Positions 61,600 through 64,000 of a stretch of 64,000 bases of DNA are shown one piece after another. The translations under genes and the position numbers were made by a program. Source of the DNA: Catenulispora sp. MAP5-51 (lineage in GTDB: Bacteria > Actinomycetota > Actinomycetes > Streptomycetales > Catenulisporaceae); the NCBI RefSeq assembly GCF_041261205.1, contig NZ_JBGCCH010000002.1:372001-436000 (forward strand), given 5' to 3'. Each line of letters starts with the position of its first letter. The stretch's first letter is position 1. The notes below the pieces were generated by a model. It worked only from the letters and a program-made list of their open reading frames with translations, was not told the DNA's origin and ran no database searches.

Positions 61600-62154
61600 C
61601 TACGAACTGTATACGTGCGGCGCGAGTGTGCCGATGAAGGGCAGACCGCGGAAGCGCTGGGCGTAGTCCAGGCCGTAGCCGACGACGAACTCGTTGGGGA
61701 TGTCGAAGCCGACGTACTTGACGTCGATGGCCACCTTGGCGGCATCGGGCTTGCGCAGCAGCGTCACCACCTCCAGCGAGGCCGGACGGCGCGAGCGCAG
61801 GTTGGACAGCAGCCAGGACAGGGTCAGCCCGGAGTCGATGATGTCCTCGACCACCAGCACGTGCCGGTCCTGGATGTCGGCGCCGAGGTCCTTCAGGATC
61901 CGCACCACCCCGGAGGACTTGGTGCCCGCCCCGTAGGAGGAGATCGCCATCCAGTCCATCTCGGAGTCGATGTGCAGCTCGCGGATCAGGTCGGCCATCA
62001 CCACCAGCGCGCCGTTGAGCACCCCGACCAGCAGGACTTCCTTGCCCTGGTAGTCGGCCTCGATCGCACGGGCGAGCCCGGCCACCTTGGCCTTGATCTC
62101 GTCGGCGGGGATGAGGACCTTCTCCAGATCCTGGCCCATGTCCTTGTCGTCCAC
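61600..62154 (-). CDS. hpt: Hypoxanthine phosphoribosyltransferase
   Basis: The 184-residue purine salvage enzyme converts hypoxanthine/guanine and PRPP to IMP/GMP. It has VLNGALVVMADLIREL (loop I), the PRPP motif VLVVEDIIDSGLTLSWL, and KYVGFDIPNEFVVGYGLDYAQ at the C-terminus. GTG 62154 follows AGGGG. It lies between tilS and ftsH, the order conserved in many bacteria, about 22 bases from tilS. Confidence 0.97.
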   Translation of the reverse strand: MDDKDMGQDLEKVLIPADEIKAKVAGLARAIEADYQGKEVLLVGVLNGALVVMADLIRELHIDSEMDWMAISSYGAGTKSSGVVRILKDLGADIQDRHVLVVEDIIDSGLTLSWLLSNLRSRRPASLEVVTLLRKPDAAKVAIDVKYVGFDIPNEFVVGYGLDYAQRFRGLPFIGTLAPHVYSS

Positions 62155-62176
62155 GCTGGAAGCCCCTCGTGCGTCG

Positions 62177-63253
62177 CTAAGCCGGCATCAACAATCCGGC
62201 CGGGGCGGGGTCCTCCGCCGGCTGGCCGGGATCGTTCCGGTCCGCGCCTGCTCGGCGCAGCGCACCGGATCTCTCGAAGGCCAGCTTTCCATACCGCCGG
62301 GCCACCGCGACCGCGCTGGGCAGGTGCAACGGCCCCTGGCCCCGCCAGTCGGTCAGCAGCCGGTCCAGCTCCTCGATGTGGACCGCGGCCAGGTCAGAGC
62401 CGGGGCACCCGGCCCGCAGCGCGGCCAGGCGCAGCACCCGGCGGCGCACGGCGGTGGGCAGCCCGGACAGTTCGGACACGTCGAGGTAGTGGGACAGATC
62501 ACAGTCGCCGAAGGGTTCCAGCAGCCGGTCGAACTCCCGGGCGGCCCACGCGTCGAGCGCCTCGGTGTCCTCACGCAGCATCTTCGCGGTCCGCGCCAGG
62601 GCTTCCGGTATCCCCGGCCCGAGGGCCTCGGACAGCGCCGGGATGGCCGCGTGCCGGACCCGCGAACGGGTGTAGGCCGGGTCGGTGTTGTGCGGATCGT
62701 CCCAGGGCTCGAAGCCCTCGGCCGCGGCGGCGGCCACGGTGGTGCTCCGCGGCAGGTCCAGGAAGGGGCGCGCGTAACGGCCGCTCACCGCGGGCATCCC
62801 GGCCAGGCTCCGGGCCCCCGAGCCCCGGGCCAGCCCGAGCAGCACGGTCTCGGCCTGGTCGTCGCGGGTGTGGCCGAGCAGGACGGTGGCCGCGCCGAGG
62901 CGCTCGGCGGCGGCGTCCAGCGCGCCGTAGCGCGCGACCCGGGCCGCGGCCTCGGGCCCGCCGCGCCCCTCGACCCGCACCGACAGGCTCTCGACCGGGT
63001 CGAAGCCCAGGCCGCCGAGGAAGCGCACGACGCGCTCGGCCTGCGCGGCCGAGCCCTCCTGCAGGTTGTGGTCGACGGTCAGGCCGCCGAAGCGCAGCGA
63101 GAGCCGGGGCGCGACGAACGCGGTCGCGCAGGCCAGCGCGATGGAGTCGGCGCCGCCGGAGCAGGCGACCAGGACCAGGGCGCCCGGGGGGAGGTCGGAC
63201 AGGGCCTTGCGGACGGCCAGACGTATCGCGGCGACGGCGGGTGCTGGACCCAT
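62177..63253 (-). CDS. tilS: tRNA(Ile)-lysidine synthase
   Basis: The 358-residue N-type ATP pyrophosphatase converts C34 of tRNA-Ile(CAU) to lysidine. It has the PP-loop SGGADS (32-37), [27 protein letters not shown] and RPFLDLPR. The C-terminal part has a LADELDR-like segment ([13 protein letters not shown]), consistent with the short actinobacterial form. MGPAPAV at 63253 is used; the upstream frame is unsupported. Upstream of hpt. Confidence 0.95.
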   Translation of the reverse strand: MGPAPAVAAIRLAVRKALSDLPPGALVLVACSGGADSIALACATAFVAPRLSLRFGGLTVDHNLQEGSAAQAERVVRFLGGLGFDPVESLSVRVEGRGGPEAAARVARYGALDAAAERLGAATVLLGHTRDDQAETVLLGLARGSGARSLAGMPAVSGRYARPFLDLPRSTTVAAAAAEGFEPWDDPHNTDPAYTRSRVRHAAIPALSEALGPGIPEALARTAKMLREDTEALDAWAAREFDRLLEPFGDCDLSHYLDVSELSGLPTAVRRRVLRLAALRAGCPGSDLAAVHIEELDRLLTDWRGQGPLHLPSAVAVARRYGKLAFERSGALRRAGADRNDPGQPAEDPAPAGLLMPA

Positions 63254-63473
63254 GGTGGTACTCCTTCGTACATGCGACGCCCAGGTCTTTCTCCTTGGGC
63301 ATCTTTCCCGGAGCAACGACGCAGACCCTTCTCAGGTCGCGGCGACACTCCGCAGGACCACCCTTACGGCGTGGAGCGGTCCCGCGGTCGGCGACTTTCG
63401 CCCATCATGCGCTCACTTCCCCGGACTGCCCAAGGCCGCACTACGGCTGCACCAGGGCCGCACCCGGGCCGGA

Positions 63474-64000
63474 CTAAGGCCGCACGCGGGCCAGCCAGGC
63501 GGCCGGGTCGTGGATCTCGGCCCTGGTGGGCAGCGTGTTCGGCGAGGTCCACACCCGGTTGAAGCCGGACATCCCGGCCTGCTCGACCACCGCGCCGACG
63601 AACTTCGCGCCGTCGCGGTACTGCCGGATCTTGGCGTCCATGCCGATCACCCGGCGCACGATGGCGTCGATCCGGCTGGCGCCCTTGGCCCGGCGCTGCC
63701 CGAACTTGGCGCGGATGTCGCCGACGCTGGGCACCACCTGGGGTCCGACGCCGTCCATCACGAAGTCCGCGTGCCCCTCCAGCAGCGACATCACCGCGAC
63801 CATCCGGTCCAGGACCGCGACCTGCGCCGGGGTCTGCACCAGCTCGGTGATCGGGCGCCGCTCGCCGGTCTCGCGCCGCAGCGCGGCGGCCTCGCGGACC
63901 CGCTTGGCCAGCGCGCCGGGGTCGGTGTCCATGCCGGCGATGAAGGACTCGATCTCGCCGAGGATGTGCGCCCGCAGCCACGGCACCGCGGCGAACTGGG
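63474..64000 (-). CDS. Zinc-dependent metalloprotease, DUF2342 family (C-terminal part, start outside window)
   Basis: The visible 175 residues are the C-terminal region of an actinobacterial zincin (DUF2342/F420 biosynthesis-associated). SLLEGHADFVMDGVG carries the Glu and His expected after an HExxH motif, which would lie beyond the right edge. RRVIGMDAKIRQYRDGAKFV and the ending TLPTRAEIHDPAAWLARV are typical. Truncated by the window. 220 bases separate it from tilS. Confidence 0.88.
   Translation of the reverse strand, partial: QFAAVPWLRAHILGEIESFIAGMDTDPGALAKRVREAAALRRETGERRPITELVQTPAQVAVLDRMVAVMSLLEGHADFVMDGVGPQVVPSVGDIRAKFGQRRAKGASRIDAIVRRVIGMDAKIRQYRDGAKFVGAVVEQAGMSGFNRVWTSPNTLPTRAEIHDPAAWLARVRP

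Overview
The window is high-G+C actinomycete chromosome, with GTG/TTG starts, ATGA/GTGA/TTGA gene overlaps and hairpin terminators that mostly lack a T tract. Gene content points to a Streptomyces-like mycelial actinomycete, possibly Catenulispora-like: a thymidylate kinase fused to an MFS transporter, a tripeptidyl-aminopeptidase-type lipoprotein, an orphan NuoD-like protein, and the run DUF3180-folK-folB-folP-folE-ftsH-hpt-tilS. The species is inferred, not proven.

Layout. 1-8.7 kb is host chromosome: a GNAT acetyltransferase, class II fructose-bisphosphate aldolase, DedA, pyrE, a PSP1/YaaT protein, a helical-repeat protein and a secreted peptidase. A tRNA-Thr(CGT) at 8732-8805 is the integration site of a 14.35-kb AICE-type integrative conjugative element (8775-23125), bounded by a 33-bp identical core (44 bp with one mismatch).

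Element, left to right: integrase, excisionase, FtsK-type Tra, a small protein, DUF2637/SpdB, a 64-aa membrane protein and a 59-aa zinc ribbon (all on the minus strand, one transfer/excision arm); then a control region with two paralogous XRE plus PLD-like proteins, a NUDIX hydrolase, a small membrane protein, an HD protein, a tandem-winged-helix GntR protein and an RsbW-like ATPase; finally a markedly lower-G+C three-gene operon (18343-22422) next to attR. That operon encodes a two-span membrane/coiled-coil protein, a P-loop protein and a large AAA+ ATPase. It is the best candidate for an undescribed system, probably defence or element-maintenance cargo. No replication initiator gene is recognisable in the element.

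23-45 kb is host again: an alpha/beta hydrolase, DUF488, SRPBCC proteins, an XRE-TM protein, a DUF4232-type lipoprotein, MFS-Tmk followed by holB (delta prime), an AraC/NmrA/DUF1772 cluster, HAD and VOC proteins, AraC and FadR-type regulators, a CoxG-like membrane protein, an SDR, DUF2617, DUF2530, an NCS2 purine permease and a LuxR-type two-component system.

45-64 kb holds a NDUFAF7-type methyltransferase, a membrane Ser/Thr kinase, a SWIM protein, a His-rich-tailed secreted/membrane protein, orphan NuoD, two membrane proteins, the folate cluster with a LysX/MprF-like protein embedded, ftsH, hpt, tilS and the start of a DUF2342 metalloprotease. The folate genes chain through 4-bp overlaps and are probably co-transcribed from folE or ftsH.

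Short repeats, mostly of 7 or 16 bp, sit at or near the stop codons of several convergent host gene pairs.
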